DNA of 64,000 bases from Ideonella paludis (GCF_018069865.1 NZ_JAGQDG010000008.1:62001-126000), one strand, 5' to 3'. Shown: positions 1 through 8,225, counted from the stretch's first letter. The notes: generated by a model from the sequence alone, not told the origin. A program made the numbers and translations.

Positions 1-1
1 C

Positions 2-1396
2 AAGGCTGAAGACCTGAACCCCAAGCGTGCGGTCTACCTGCTGCCCACCACCACCCAGTTCGAAACCAGCGGTTCTTGCACCGCCTCCAACCGCTCTATT
101 CAGTGGCGCGAGAAGGTCATTGAGCCGCTGTGGGAGAGCCGCACCGACCACATGATCATGACTCAGCTGGCCGAGAAGCTGGGCTTTGGCAAAGAGCTGG
201 TCAAGAACTACAAGATGGTGCAAGGCAAGGGCGGCATGGAGCCTGAGACCGAGTCCATCCTGCGCGAGATCAACAGCTGTGTCTGGACCATCGGCTACAC
301 CGGCCAAAGCCCAGAGCGCCTGAAGGCCCACATGCGCAATATGAACGTCTTCGATGTGAAGACGCTCAAGGCCAAGGGCGGCATCGACAAAGAAACCGGC
401 TACAGCTTTGACGGTGACTACTTCGGCCTGCCTTGGCCCTGCTACGGCACTCCGGCCATGAAGCACCCGGGCAGCCCCAACCTCTACGACACCTCTAAGC
501 ATGTGATGGACGGTGGCGGTAACTTCCGCGCCAACTTCGGCGTGGAGCGCGAAGGCGTGTCGCTGCTGGCTGCAGATGGCTCGCATTCGGTGGGGGCCGA
601 CATCACCACCGGCTATCCTGAGTTCGACCACATCTTGCTCAAGAAGCTGGGCTGGTGGGGCGAGCTGACCGAAGCCGAGCAAAAAGCGGCCGAGGGCAAG
701 AACTGGAAGACCGACAGCTCCGGCGGCATCATCCGCGTGGCCATGAAGAACCATGGCTGCCACCCCTTTGGCAATGCCAAGGCGCGGGCCATCGTCTGGA
801 ACTTCCCGGACCCTATCCCGAAGCATCGCGAGCCGCTGTTCAGCAACCGGCCCGACATGATTGCCAAGTACCCGACCCACGACGACAAGAAGGCCTTCTG
901 GCGCTTGCCCACTCTCTACAAGACGGTGCAGGAAAAGAACAAGGACATCGGCAAGAGCTTCCCGCTGATCATGACCAGCGGTCGTTTGGTGGAGTACGAG
1001 GGCGGCGGCGAGGAAACCCGCTCCAACCCGTGGCTCGCCGAATTGCAGCAGGACATGTTCGTCGAGATCAACCCCAAGGCCGCCAACGACCGGGGCATTC
1101 GCAACGGCGAATATGTGTGGGTCAAGACCCCGCCGATGGCTGCCGTGCCTGAGTTCAAGGGCCTGCGTGTCAAGGCGCTGGTCACCGAGCGGGTGGGTGC
1201 GGACACGGTCTTCCTGCCTTTCCACTTCTCGGGCCGCTGGGGCGGCATGGACATGGCACCGTTCTATCCGGCAGGCGCCATGCCCATCGTGCGTGGCGAG
1301 GCCATCAACACGGCCACGACCTACGGTTACGACAGTGTGACCATGATGCAAGAAACCAAAACCACGCTCTGCCAGATCGAGCGCGACGCGGCGTAA
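2..1396 (+). CDS. fdhA: Formate dehydrogenase catalytic (alpha) subunit, C-terminal part, 5' end outside window
   Basis: C-terminal ~464 residues of a molybdopterin/tungstopterin oxidoreductase of the membrane-bound formate dehydrogenase type. The frame is open from base 2, so the gene begins upstream of the window; the ATG at 152 is internal. The last ~120 residues form the molybdopterin-dinucleotide-binding domain (LIMTSGRLVEYEGGG, then NPWLAELQQDMFVEINPKAA, then VFLPFHFSGRWGGMDM), where cofactor nucleotides bind. The catalytic Cys/Sec and N-terminal Fe-S cluster are not visible. The next genes are the Fe-S beta and cytochrome b gamma subunits, which fits a periplasmic formate oxidase feeding electrons to quinone. 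Assignment is by domain recognition plus operon context. Confidence 0.9.
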   Translation, partial: KAEDLNPKRAVYLLPTTTQFETSGSCTASNRSIQWREKVIEPLWESRTDHMIMTQLAEKLGFGKELVKNYKMVQGKGGMEPETESILREINSCVWTIGYTGQSPERLKAHMRNMNVFDVKTLKAKGGIDKETGYSFDGDYFGLPWPCYGTPAMKHPGSPNLYDTSKHVMDGGGNFRANFGVEREGVSLLAADGSHSVGADITTGYPEFDHILLKKLGWWGELTEAEQKAAEGKNWKTDSSGGIIRVAMKNHGCHPFGNAKARAIVWNFPDPIPKHREPLFSNRPDMIAKYPTHDDKKAFWRLPTLYKTVQEKNKDIGKSFPLIMTSGRLVEYEGGGEETRSNPWLAELQQDMFVEINPKAANDRGIRNGEYVWVKTPPMAAVPEFKGLRVKALVTERVGADTVFLPFHFSGRWGGMDMAPFYPAGAMPIVRGEAINTATTYGYDSVTMMQETKTTLCQIERDAA

Positions 1397-1400
1397 ATGT

Positions 1401-1475
1401 TGACCCCCATCTGCTTCGCATCTGCCCCCCAAGGGGGCGCGCAGCAGACTTGGGGCGGCCCGGCGTCTGCTGCGC
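1401..1475. repeat. C-rich palindromic intergenic repeat inside the fdh operon
   Basis: The 106-bp gap between the alpha and beta subunit genes holds a C-run/G-run hairpin around 1424-1438 (CCCCCC-AA-GGGGG) followed by a perfect 11-bp inverted repeat, GCGCAGCAGAC at 1439-1449 and GTCTGCTGCGC at 1465-1475. It resembles the C-rich dispersed repeats found between genes in many Comamonadaceae; that comparison is from memory. It could be a processing or stability element between the alpha and beta cistrons. No T-run follows, so it is not a normal terminator. Confidence 0.55.
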
Positions 1476-1502
1476 TGTCCCACTTTCACAGGAGTTTGTG
1501 AT

Positions 1503-2123
1503 ATGGCCAGAATGAAATTCATCTGCGACTCGGAGCGCTGCATCGAGTGCAACGGTTGCGTCACCGCCTGCAAGGCCGAGCATGACGTGCCCTGGGGCGT
1601 GAACCGCCGCCGCGTCGTCACCCTGAACGACGGTGTGCCCGGCGAGAAGAGCATCTCGGTGGCCTGCATGCATTGCAGCGATGCGCCTTGCATGGCGGTC
1701 TGCCCGGTGGACTGCTTCTACCGCACCGACGAAGGTGTGGTGCTGCACGACAAGGATGTCTGCATTGGCTGCGGCTACTGCTCTTATGCCTGCCCGTTTG
1801 GCGCGCCGCAGTTCCCGACCAACGGCACCTTCGGCCTGCGCGGCAAGATGGACAAGTGCACCTTCTGTGCCGGTGGCCCCGAAGCCAATGGCTCAACCGC
1901 CGAGAACGAAAAGTACGGCCGCAACCGCCTGGCCGAAGGCAAGCTGCCGGCCTGCGCGGAAATGTGCTCGACCAAGGCTTTGTTGGGTGGCGACGGCGAC
2001 GTCGTGGCCGACATCTTCCGCACCCGTGTGTTGACCCGCGGCAAGGGCAGCGAAGTCTGGGGCTGGGGCACGGCTTATGGCAAGCCCACCAGCGGCGCCA
2101 AGACCGAGGAGGCCAAGTCATGA
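1503..2123 (+). CDS. fdhB: Formate dehydrogenase iron-sulfur (beta) subunit
   Basis: A 206-residue polyferredoxin subunit that passes electrons from the catalytic subunit to the cytochrome b subunit. Four cysteine groups are visible: C13/C16/C19/C23, C55/C58/C63/C67, a third with CIGCGYCSYACPFG near residue 90, and a fourth with KMDKCTFC and a later CAEMC. This suits four [4Fe-4S] clusters. The length matches the ~200-residue FDH3 beta family. No C-terminal membrane helix is seen, unlike E. coli FdnH. The ATG is preceded by AGGAG at a good distance. The stop codon overlaps the next ATG (ATGA at 2120), so translation is probably coupled. Confidence 0.93.
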   Translation: MARMKFICDSERCIECNGCVTACKAEHDVPWGVNRRRVVTLNDGVPGEKSISVACMHCSDAPCMAVCPVDCFYRTDEGVVLHDKDVCIGCGYCSYACPFGAPQFPTNGTFGLRGKMDKCTFCAGGPEANGSTAENEKYGRNRLAEGKLPACAEMCSTKALLGGDGDVVADIFRTRVLTRGKGSEVWGWGTAYGKPTSGAKTEEAKS

Positions 2124-2368
2124 GCATGCGTACCATCACCCTCTGCGCCGCGCTGTCTCTGATGGCGCTGACGGCCTGCAGCGAGAAAGCTCAAACCGCA
2201 GGCACAGCGCGCAAGACTGATGCTGCCGCCCATACCGGTGCCAGCGCGGCCTACACGGCAGCCGGTTTCAAAGCCGGCGACAAAGCGGCCTGGGAGAACC
2301 AGATCCGCCAGCGCAATCAGGGTCAAAACGAGTATTCGCGGGCGCCTGCGGCGACCATGAAGCCCTGA
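2120..2368 (+). CDS. Small lipoprotein in the formate dehydrogenase operon
   Basis: An 82-residue protein starting with the ATGA overlap at the beta-subunit stop. The N-terminus (MSMRTITLCAALSLMALTAC) is a signal peptide ending in an LTAC lipobox, so the mature protein should be a lipid-anchored envelope protein of about 60 residues. The rest is Ala/Lys/Gln-rich with no recognised domain. Its position between the beta and gamma subunits suggests an assembly or stability role for the membrane complex, but this is inference. The gene has only 17 bp to the cytochrome gene. The same frame runs open far upstream, so automated calls may extend it wrongly into fdhB. Confidence 0.75.
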   Translation: MSMRTITLCAALSLMALTACSEKAQTAGTARKTDAAAHTGASAAYTAAGFKAGDKAAWENQIRQRNQGQNEYSRAPAATMKP

Positions 2369-2385
2369 GCCCCGGAGGTGCCCGT

Positions 2386-3540
2386 ATGCATCCCATGATC
2401 ACCCGTGGCCTGACGACGCTGACGCTGGGCGTGGCCCTGTCGCTGTCGGCTCAAGCCCAAACCACGGCTGCCGCAGAGCCTGCAGTGGCGGCGTCTGCGG
2501 CGCGCTCTGGCCCGCCTGCGGGCTTTGTGGCCCCGGCCGAGCCCAAGCCTGACGAGACCCAAGCCCAGCGCGCCAAGAGCCAACCCGGCAACAATGCGCC
2601 CACCTGGCGTGCGGTGCGCGAAAGCGGCACCACGCCGGGTTACAGCTCCCTGCCTGGTGCCGAACAAGGCGTGTTGATTCAACCCTTTGTGCAGTACCCC
2701 GGCTCGGCCAAGACCACGGCCGGCGAGGCTTGGCGCCAAGTTCGCAACCAGTGGATCATTCCTTATGGCGGCTCGCTGATCTTCTTGGCGGTGCTGGCCT
2801 TGGCCATCTTCTACTGGAAGCGCGGCCCGCTGGGCCATGACCACCCGGAAACCGGCCGCAAGATCGAGCGCTTCACGCCTTTTGAACGGGCTGCACACTG
2901 GACCAATGCGTCCGCCTTTGTGGTGTTGGCGGTCTCGGGCTTGGTGATGGCCTTTGGCAAGTTCCTCTTGCTGCCGGTCATCGGCAGCACCTTGTTTGGC
3001 TGGCTCACTTACGCCTTGAAGACGGCGCACAACTTCGTCGGCCCGCTGTTTGCGGTGTCGTTGATCGTGGTGGTCGTCACCTTCATCAAGGACAACTTTG
3101 CCAATGCGTCGGACTTCGTCTGGCTTAGCAAGCTGGGCGGCATGCTCAGCGACAAAGAAGTGCCGTCACACCGCTTCAATGCCGGTGAGAAGGGCATGTT
3201 CTGGTGGGGTGTGTTGATTCCTGGCTTGGTGGTCGTGGGCTCGGGCCTGATTCTCGACAAGCTGGTCCCTGGCCTGGCGTATCTGCGCGGTGATATGCAA
3301 GTCGCCCACATGATCCACGCCGTGGCCGCATTGATCATGACCACCTTGCTGATTGGCCACATCTACATGGGCACCATTGGTGTGAAGGGCGCACTGGGTG
3401 CGATGAAGACCGGCTATGTGGATGAAGCCTGGGCCAAAGAGCACCACGAGCTTTGGTACAACGATGTCAAAGCGGGCAAGATCCCTGCGCAACGCAGCAC
3501 ACCGCCCGCGCCCAACCCGACGCTGCAGCCTGGCGCCTGA
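2386..3540 (+). CDS. fdhC: Formate dehydrogenase cytochrome b556 (gamma) subunit
   Basis: A 384-residue diheme cytochrome b that anchors formate dehydrogenase in the inner membrane and passes electrons to quinone. It starts with a signal peptide (residues ~1-25), then a ~100-residue Ala/Pro-rich extracytoplasmic stretch, a first transmembrane helix near 125-143, and the cytochrome core beginning ERFTPFERAAHWTNA, with three further helices. Histidines of AAHWT, KTAHN, QVAHMIHA and IGHIYMG are the candidate heme ligands. The N-terminal extension makes it longer than E. coli FdnI (~217 residues) but is usual for the FDH3 type. An AGGTG-like ribosome site precedes ATG 2386. Confidence 0.92.
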   Translation: MHPMITRGLTTLTLGVALSLSAQAQTTAAAEPAVAASAARSGPPAGFVAPAEPKPDETQAQRAKSQPGNNAPTWRAVRESGTTPGYSSLPGAEQGVLIQPFVQYPGSAKTTAGEAWRQVRNQWIIPYGGSLIFLAVLALAIFYWKRGPLGHDHPETGRKIERFTPFERAAHWTNASAFVVLAVSGLVMAFGKFLLLPVIGSTLFGWLTYALKTAHNFVGPLFAVSLIVVVVTFIKDNFANASDFVWLSKLGGMLSDKEVPSHRFNAGEKGMFWWGVLIPGLVVVGSGLILDKLVPGLAYLRGDMQVAHMIHAVAALIMTTLLIGHIYMGTIGVKGALGAMKTGYVDEAWAKEHHELWYNDVKAGKIPAQRSTPPAPNPTLQPGA

Positions 3541-3553
3541 GTGAGGAAACCGT

Positions 3554-3907
3554 ATGAAGCAAGTTTTGATTCCCTTGGCGCTGGCCCTGGCCGCGGTGAC
3601 TGTTCAAGCCAAGCTGCCGGCACCCAGCGATGAAGCCAAGGCCAAGGCCGCTGAAGCTGCGGCCAAGACCGCCCATGGCAACAAGGTGGCGGACTACCAG
3701 CTCTGCAAATCGCGTGAGCGTGTGGCCGACCATTACCGTGCCAGTGCCAAGAAGGCTGGCAAGGAGCCCGGCGCGCAAGTCGACACACCGGCCTGTGCAG
3801 ACCCTGGCCCCTTTGTGCCGCCCGCACCTGCGGCCTCTGGCGCGGCTGCACCTGCCGCCGCCGTGGCCGCGCCTGCTGCCAGCGCTTCGGCCCCCAAGAA
3901 GCCCTGA
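3554..3907 (+). CDS. Small secreted Ala/Pro-rich protein, formate dehydrogenase operon
   Basis: 117 residues with a clear Sec signal peptide (MKQVLIPLALALAAVTVQA), a short charged middle containing two cysteines (LCKSRER and TPACADP) that could form one disulfide, and a low-complexity Ala/Pro tail. It starts 13 bp after the cytochrome gene with GAGGAAA as ribosome site, so it is almost certainly co-transcribed. No known domain was recognised. A periplasmic accessory to the formate dehydrogenase is the simplest guess, based only on the operon. Confidence 0.7.
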   Translation: MKQVLIPLALALAAVTVQAKLPAPSDEAKAKAAEAAAKTAHGNKVADYQLCKSRERVADHYRASAKKAGKEPGAQVDTPACADPGPFVPPAPAASGAAAPAAAVAAPAASASAPKKP

Positions 3908-3955
3908 GGCAGTTTCAACGGCGCGCAGCGCGGATTTGACGCACACTCCAGGCCC

Positions 3956-4894
3956 ATGACCGCGCCTGCGCCCGCCTCCCCTCACAACGCTCAAGTCACC
4001 GCTCAAGGCGGTGCCTCGAGCCGCCCGCCTCGCACGCCGGTGTCCGGTGCGCCCCACCTCACGCAGGCCCAAGTCGGCATGCTGCGTGAGATCGAAGTGC
4101 AAGATGAGTACGGGCAGCGCCGCAGCATCCACATCCCGGCTGAGCGTCCGCTCACCGTCTTTGTCGACAAGCGTGAGTTGGTCACGCTGATGACCTTGGG
4201 GGCCGCCCCCGAGCTGCTGGTGCTGGGCTATTTGCGCAACCAGCGCTTGATTGCCGATGTCAGCGAAGTGGCCTCCATCACCGTCGATTGGGAGGTCAAC
4301 GCGGCTGCTGTGCGCACGCACCGGGGCATTGCCAACCTGGAAGACCTCACGGCCCAGCGCGTGGTCACCACCGGCTGTGGCCAAGGCACGGTCTACGGCA
4401 GCGTGATGAGCCAAGTTGGCGCCGTGCAATTGCCGCCGCCCGCTGAAGCCCGCATTCGCCAAAGCACCTTGCAGACCTTGCTGGAGACCATGCGCCAGCA
4501 AGACAGCATCCACCGCAAAGCGGGCTCCGTCCATGGCTGCGCCTTGTTCCAGGGCGGCGAGATGCTGTACTTTGTCGAAGACGTGGGCCGCCACAACGCC
4601 ATCGACACCATTGCCGGCTGGATGGGCCTGCATGGCGTGCACGGCGGCGACAAAATCTTCTACACCACCGGGCGCCTCACCAGTGAGATGGTGATGAAAG
4701 CCGCGCTGATGGGCGTGCCCATCATCGTCTCGCGCAACGGTGTCACCCACATGGGCCACGAACTGGCGACCCAGTTGGGGCTGACGCTGTTTGGCCGTGC
4801 CGCCAACAAGCACTTCCTGTGCTACTGCGGCTTTGAGCGCTTCGACGCCGAGCCGCTGCCGCCTTCGCCCACCATGCGGGTGGTGGCGGGCTGA
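3956..4894 (+). CDS. fdhD: FdhD, formate dehydrogenase accessory sulfurtransferase
   Basis: 312 residues. FdhD moves sulfur from a cysteine desulfurase (IscS) to the bis-MGD cofactor, which formate dehydrogenases need for activity. Family signatures are visible: the Cys loop TTGCGQGTVYG with Cys141, FVEDVGRHNAIDTIAG, and TTGRLTSEMVMKAALMGVP. E. coli FdhD has a CxxC loop; here the loop reads C-G-Q-G, so only the first cysteine remains. The N-terminal ~40 residues (Ala/Pro/Ser-rich) are longer than in E. coli. It lies 48 bp after the operon and could serve both formate dehydrogenases in this window. Confidence 0.93.
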   Translation: MTAPAPASPHNAQVTAQGGASSRPPRTPVSGAPHLTQAQVGMLREIEVQDEYGQRRSIHIPAERPLTVFVDKRELVTLMTLGAAPELLVLGYLRNQRLIADVSEVASITVDWEVNAAAVRTHRGIANLEDLTAQRVVTTGCGQGTVYGSVMSQVGAVQLPPPAEARIRQSTLQTLLETMRQQDSIHRKAGSVHGCALFQGGEMLYFVEDVGRHNAIDTIAGWMGLHGVHGGDKIFYTTGRLTSEMVMKAALMGVPIIVSRNGVTHMGHELATQLGLTLFGRAANKHFLCYCGFERFDAEPLPPSPTMRVVAG

Positions 4895-4900
4895 AGGCAC

Positions 4901-4950
4901 TGGCCATCAGCGAAGAGATGGCCACGCCGTGGCGCGATGCAGTGTTTTTT
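4901..4950 (+). terminator. Possible terminator after fdhD
   Basis: An 8-bp perfect hairpin (TGGCCATC 4901-4908, GATGGCCA 4917-4924) is followed by a small CGCC/GGCG hairpin and a T6 run at 4945-4950. The T-run is 20 bp from the large stem, so this is only a weak candidate for the end of the fdh transcript. Confidence 0.3.
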
Positions 4951-5017
4951 CATGTCTCCGTCTGAAGTGGTGTGCCCTTAGGCTAAGGTGCTGTCTGCCC
5001 GAACCTGATGCCTCACC

Positions 5018-5464
5018 ATGCTCACAGACCTGATCGTTGCGTCCCTCGACGACGCGCCCGCCATCCTGACCGCCCAAGGCCACGCGAATATCTGGCCCAC
5101 GCTGGAATCGCGCGGCCTGACCCCTGCTTTGTTGGCCAGCCTGCGGCGCGTGATGCGCGGCGAAGCCACGACGCTGGATCTTGTGAATGCTGACGTCGAA
5201 CTGTTCGAGCTGCTCTCGCAGGGTGAGGGCACTGAACAAGGCGACCCCTGGCTGGCAGCGCTGCCGCAAGACTTGGTGCAGCATCTGGCCTTGATGGCCG
5301 AGACGGAGTGTGCGCCTGTGGCCGCGGCTTGGGCGCAAAGCGACGTGGCCCGCCGAGATCGCTGGCCCGTCGCCGAACTGACCCCGCTGCTGGCAGAGAT
5401 GTCTGCCTTGGCTGCTGGCGCAGTGGCCCAGGGCAAAGGCATGCTGTTGTGGGTCTGCCCGTAA
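5018..5464 (+). CDS. Hypothetical protein next to fdhD
   Basis: 148 residues, acidic and leucine-rich, predicted soluble, with no signal peptide or membrane helix. The N-terminus reads MLTDLIVASLDDAPAIL and the middle holds a helical stretch (DLVNADVELFELLSQGEG). I do not recognise a family. It follows fdhD by 123 bp on the same strand and faces the next gene convergently with 1 bp between stops. It may be linked to formate dehydrogenase, but that rests only on position. No strong ribosome site precedes ATG 5018. Confidence 0.6.
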   Translation: MLTDLIVASLDDAPAILTAQGHANIWPTLESRGLTPALLASLRRVMRGEATTLDLVNADVELFELLSQGEGTEQGDPWLAALPQDLVQHLALMAETECAPVAAAWAQSDVARRDRWPVAELTPLLAEMSALAAGAVAQGKGMLLWVCP

Positions 5465-5465
5465 T

Positions 5466-5984
5466 CTAGGCGTGATCGACAGGCCCCCGGTGCCTGAACA
5501 CCCAGCCCTCGCCGCCTCGAAACGGAATGGAGGCTTCCAGCGTGGCGCCCAAGCGCCGCGCCACGGCGGCTGAGGCTTCATTGCCCACGGCCACCACACT
5601 GACAGCCGTGCGCCAGCCAAAATGTTCGTAGGCGGCCTGCAAAGCGCGCTGGGCGCCTTCAGTGGCATAGCCTTGGCCGTGATGGCCGGGCAGCAAGGCC
5701 CAGGTGACTTCAGGCTCCAGCCAGCCCTCGGGGAACCACAGGCCGCTCAAGCCCACCAACTCGCCGGTGGCCTTCAGCTCCAAAGCCCACGGGCCATAGC
5801 CGCGCAAGGCCCAGTGGCCTGAAAACACGGCGAACTTGCGCCAGGCCTCGTCGCGCCCGCAGGGGCCGCCATAGGTGGCAGAAATCTCACTCGCGTAAAA
5901 GCCCACCCAGGGCTCGAAGTCTTCGGGCGTGAAACCGCGCAAGCGCAAGCGCGGGGTTTCAAACACAGGAATGTCGAGAGGCAT
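5466..5984 (-). CDS. GNAT-family N-acetyltransferase (RimJ/RimL-like)
   Basis: 172 residues from the ATG at 5984, chosen because the GNAT fold starts at once (IPVFETPRLRLRGFTPEDFE). Other family marks are GPWALELKATGELVGLSG, the acetyl-CoA loop LPGHHGQGYATEGAQRAL, and VAVGNEASAAVARRLGATLE. This layout is that of the RimJ/RimL ribosomal-protein acetyltransferase branch, although many members act on small molecules. The frame is open further upstream but those residues overlap the PPOX gene and look non-coding. It starts 5 bp after the PPOX gene stop, so the two form an operon. Substrate unknown. Confidence 0.85.
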   Translation of the reverse strand: MPLDIPVFETPRLRLRGFTPEDFEPWVGFYASEISATYGGPCGRDEAWRKFAVFSGHWALRGYGPWALELKATGELVGLSGLWFPEGWLEPEVTWALLPGHHGQGYATEGAQRALQAAYEHFGWRTAVSVVAVGNEASAAVARRLGATLEASIPFRGGEGWVFRHRGPVDHA

Positions 5985-5989
5985 GCGTG

Positions 5990-6649
5990 TCAAAGTGTTT
6001 GGCGGTAACGCGCCAGCATCTCGGCTTGCGTCTCGGCCACCACCGCTTCGCCCCGGTACTGCGCGATCTGGTCGCGCATCATCTCGCCCATGCTGGGCAG
6101 GCGGCTGCGCTCGATGTGGCGGCTGGTATCCCACAGCGCAGAGCGCATCAGCGCTTTGGCGCAGTGCAGATAAGCGCCTTGCACCGTCACGCGAATCACC
6201 AGCTTGGGCACGCGGCGCTCGTCCTCACAGGCCTTCAACTCGGCCGGCGCCGTGCTCAGCACCGCCAGGCCATGCACACGCAAGGTTTCGTCCACGCCGG
6301 GCACCAGGAACAGCAGGCCCACCTCTGCCTGGCCGGCCACGCCCAAGGCCTGGCCCGAGGCAATATTCTCCAGCGTGTCCAGCCGGTTATTGCCTGGCGC
6401 ATCGGGGATCAGCAGGGTCTGCGCATCCCAGACTTTGACAAAGCCGGGGGCGCCACCGCGCGGTGAGGCGTCTGCACCGGGGCTGCTGGCAAGGGCCGAG
6501 TGGGTGCTGACCACCACCAGAGGTGAGAGCGCGATGAACTGCTGGCAGTGCCGGTCCAACTCGGGCAACTCCTTTTTGGCAGAGCGTTCCCGGGTGGGCT
6601 CATAGAGGCGCCGCAGGGCCTCCACCGAGGAGATGTGAGGGCTGTTCAT
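5990..6649 (-). CDS. PPOX-class FMN-dependent flavoprotein (pyridoxamine-phosphate-oxidase family)
   Basis: 219 residues matching the single-domain PPOX family (MSMEG_1061 type). Visible landmarks are a start with a helix and LDRHCQQFIALSPLVVVST, a core with PGNNRLDTLENI and VGLLFLVPGVDETLRVHGLAVL, and a C-terminus with KLVIRVTVQGAYLHCAKALMRSALWD, the FMN-binding split-barrel pattern. Members bind flavin, but most have no proven substrate. It is the first gene of a two-gene operon with the acetyltransferase. The pattern is strong for the family, weak for any exact reaction. Confidence 0.85.
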   Translation of the reverse strand: MNSPHISSVEALRRLYEPTRERSAKKELPELDRHCQQFIALSPLVVVSTHSALASSPGADASPRGGAPGFVKVWDAQTLLIPDAPGNNRLDTLENIASGQALGVAGQAEVGLLFLVPGVDETLRVHGLAVLSTAPAELKACEDERRVPKLVIRVTVQGAYLHCAKALMRSALWDTSRHIERSRLPSMGEMMRDQIAQYRGEAVVAETQAEMLARYRQTL

Positions 6650-6850
6650 GGCCCAGAGTGTGCCCCGGCCCGACCTTTCACTTTAGGGGTAGGGTGTTGC
6701 GAATCGACGTCATCGCGCTGGGCTACCATGTGTCTCATGAAGGGGTTGATCCAAGACCCCCGTATTTCAACAAGGCGGAGGATCGACGATGGACAAGACC
6801 TTGTGGGTCGTGGGATGGTGTGCACGCTTGTCTGGCCGCGGAGCCTGCCC

Positions 6851-7135
6851 ATGAGCGCGCGCCATCTGATGTTGCAGTCCGACAGCCGAGGCAGCGCTTG
6901 GGGCTTGGCGTCGGTGGTGGTGACTCTGGCGGCCTTCCCGCTGGCGTATCACTTTTTGCCTGCCGCAGCGCTGCCGCTGCTGGCCTTTGCGCTGGGCTAC
7001 CAAGCCTATCGCCAACACAGACGCCAGTTGCGCCGGCCGGATGACAGCACTGCGTGGGGCCCCTTGATGCCCATGCTCTTGGCCGTAGTGGCCGAAGTGG
7101 CGCTGTTGATCTTGGTCTCCAAGTTTTGGGCCTGA
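6851..7135 (+). CDS. Small inner-membrane protein, unknown function
   Basis: 94 residues from ATG 6851. Two to three hydrophobic segments are visible (ASVVVTLAAFPLAYHFLP and AAALPLLAFALGYQAYR near the N-terminus, MPMLLAVVAEVALLILVSKF at the end) separated by a basic loop (RQHRRQLRRPDD). The upstream frame stays open but lacks protein character, so I chose this start. It is isolated between two minus-strand genes. No family recognised. The 200 bp upstream (6650-6850) hold no gene I can support. Confidence 0.55.
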   Translation: MSARHLMLQSDSRGSAWGLASVVVTLAAFPLAYHFLPAAALPLLAFALGYQAYRQHRRQLRRPDDSTAWGPLMPMLLAVVAEVALLILVSKFWA

Positions 7136-7145
7136 GACCCGGCCT

Positions 7146-8225
7146 TCACCAAGTGCTTACGTCTCCCGCCCCCTCGGCCTGATAGCCGGGCAGGGCGTTG
7201 AGTTGCTCGCGCAGTGCCGGCTCTTGCAGGGACAGGCGCAGGGCTTGAACGGTCGGGTGTTGCAGCGTCGCAGGGCGGCACACCAAGAAGTAACGCTCGC
7301 TGGCCAAGGGGATGAAGTCCAGCTTGAACTGCCGTGCGGCGGTTTCCAAGCCAAAGCCTGCATCGGCCATGCCGCTGGCCACATAGGCCGCCACCGCCGC
7401 ATGGGTGAATTCGCTCTGCTCAAAGCCCCGGATCTGGGCACCACTCAAGCCTTGTTGCGCCAACAAGCCTTCGAGCAAGAGGCGTGTGCCCGAGTCGGCC
7501 TGACGGTTGATGAAGCGCAGCCCTGTGCGCGCTAAATCAATCAGGGCGGAGAGCCCCAGAGGGTTGCCCGGCGGCAGCATCAGGCCTTGGCGGCGGCGGG
7601 CGATATGGATCATCTGCCAGCCCGGTTGTGCGGCTTGGGTTTCGCCCAGCCAAGGGGCGTAGCGAGCGCGGGCCACAGCCTCAAGCGCGCCTTCGGGCAG
7701 ATGCAGGCCGGCAATGTCCGCATGGCCCTCTTGCAGGGCAGCGGCCGCAGCCACGGTGCTGGCGTAACGGTGTTCCAAGGCCACGCCTTGGGCGCTGAGG
7801 GCCGCCAGCAAAGCCTCGATGGCAAAGCCATGGCTGGCATGCAGCCGCAGTGCGGGGGCGGCACCGTGCAGGCTGGGTGCCAACTCTGCACTCAGCTCGG
7901 CGCTCAATTCATTGGCCAGGGTTTCCAGCAGCGGCCCCAGGCGGGCCTCAATGCGGCGCTGGGCCCACACCAGCTTGGCACCCAGGGGCGTCAAGCTGGA
8001 GCCCTTGCCACGCGCCATGCTCAGCAGCGGGCCGCCCAGCAGGCTCTCGCCCTGGCGCAGCAAGTCCCAGGCATGGCGATAGGACAGCCCCAGCACCGTG
8101 CTGGCCGCCTGCAGGCTGCCGCAGGCCTGCACCTGCACCAGCAGCTCCAGCAGGCGCGCCGGCAGCGGGCTGCCGCTGGCGGTGTTGATGGCCCAGACCG
8201 GGCGGATGCGGACGGCGCTGCTCAC
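7146..8225 (-). CDS. ModE-like winged-helix regulator with periplasmic-binding-protein-like ligand domain
   Basis: 359 residues. Residues ~20-95 are a LysR/ModE-type winged helix (LLVQVQACGSLQAASTVLG, LSYRHAWDLLRQGESLLGGPLL, RGKGSSLTPLGAKLVWA). Residues ~120-345 are a type-2 periplasmic-binding-protein-like domain (LRLHASHGFAIEALLAAL, RFINRQADSGTRLLLEGLL, GMADAGFGLETAARQFKLDFIP). This architecture is found in one-component regulators of molybdenum enzymes, including formate dehydrogenases, where the second domain is thought to sense molybdate/tungstate or a small anion. Its place between two formate dehydrogenase loci makes it a good candidate regulator of one or both. The ligand cannot be read from sequence. 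Confidence 0.85.
   Translation of the reverse strand: MSSAVRIRPVWAINTASGSPLPARLLELLVQVQACGSLQAASTVLGLSYRHAWDLLRQGESLLGGPLLSMARGKGSSLTPLGAKLVWAQRRIEARLGPLLETLANELSAELSAELAPSLHGAAPALRLHASHGFAIEALLAALSAQGVALEHRYASTVAAAAALQEGHADIAGLHLPEGALEAVARARYAPWLGETQAAQPGWQMIHIARRRQGLMLPPGNPLGLSALIDLARTGLRFINRQADSGTRLLLEGLLAQQGLSGAQIRGFEQSEFTHAAVAAYVASGMADAGFGLETAARQFKLDFIPLASERYFLVCRPATLQHPTVQALRLSLQEPALREQLNALPGYQAEGAGDVSTW

Noticed and set aside
6548-6850. Longer form of the small membrane protein starting at 6548
   Set aside because: The extra codons overlap the start of the PPOX gene on the other strand and lack protein character.
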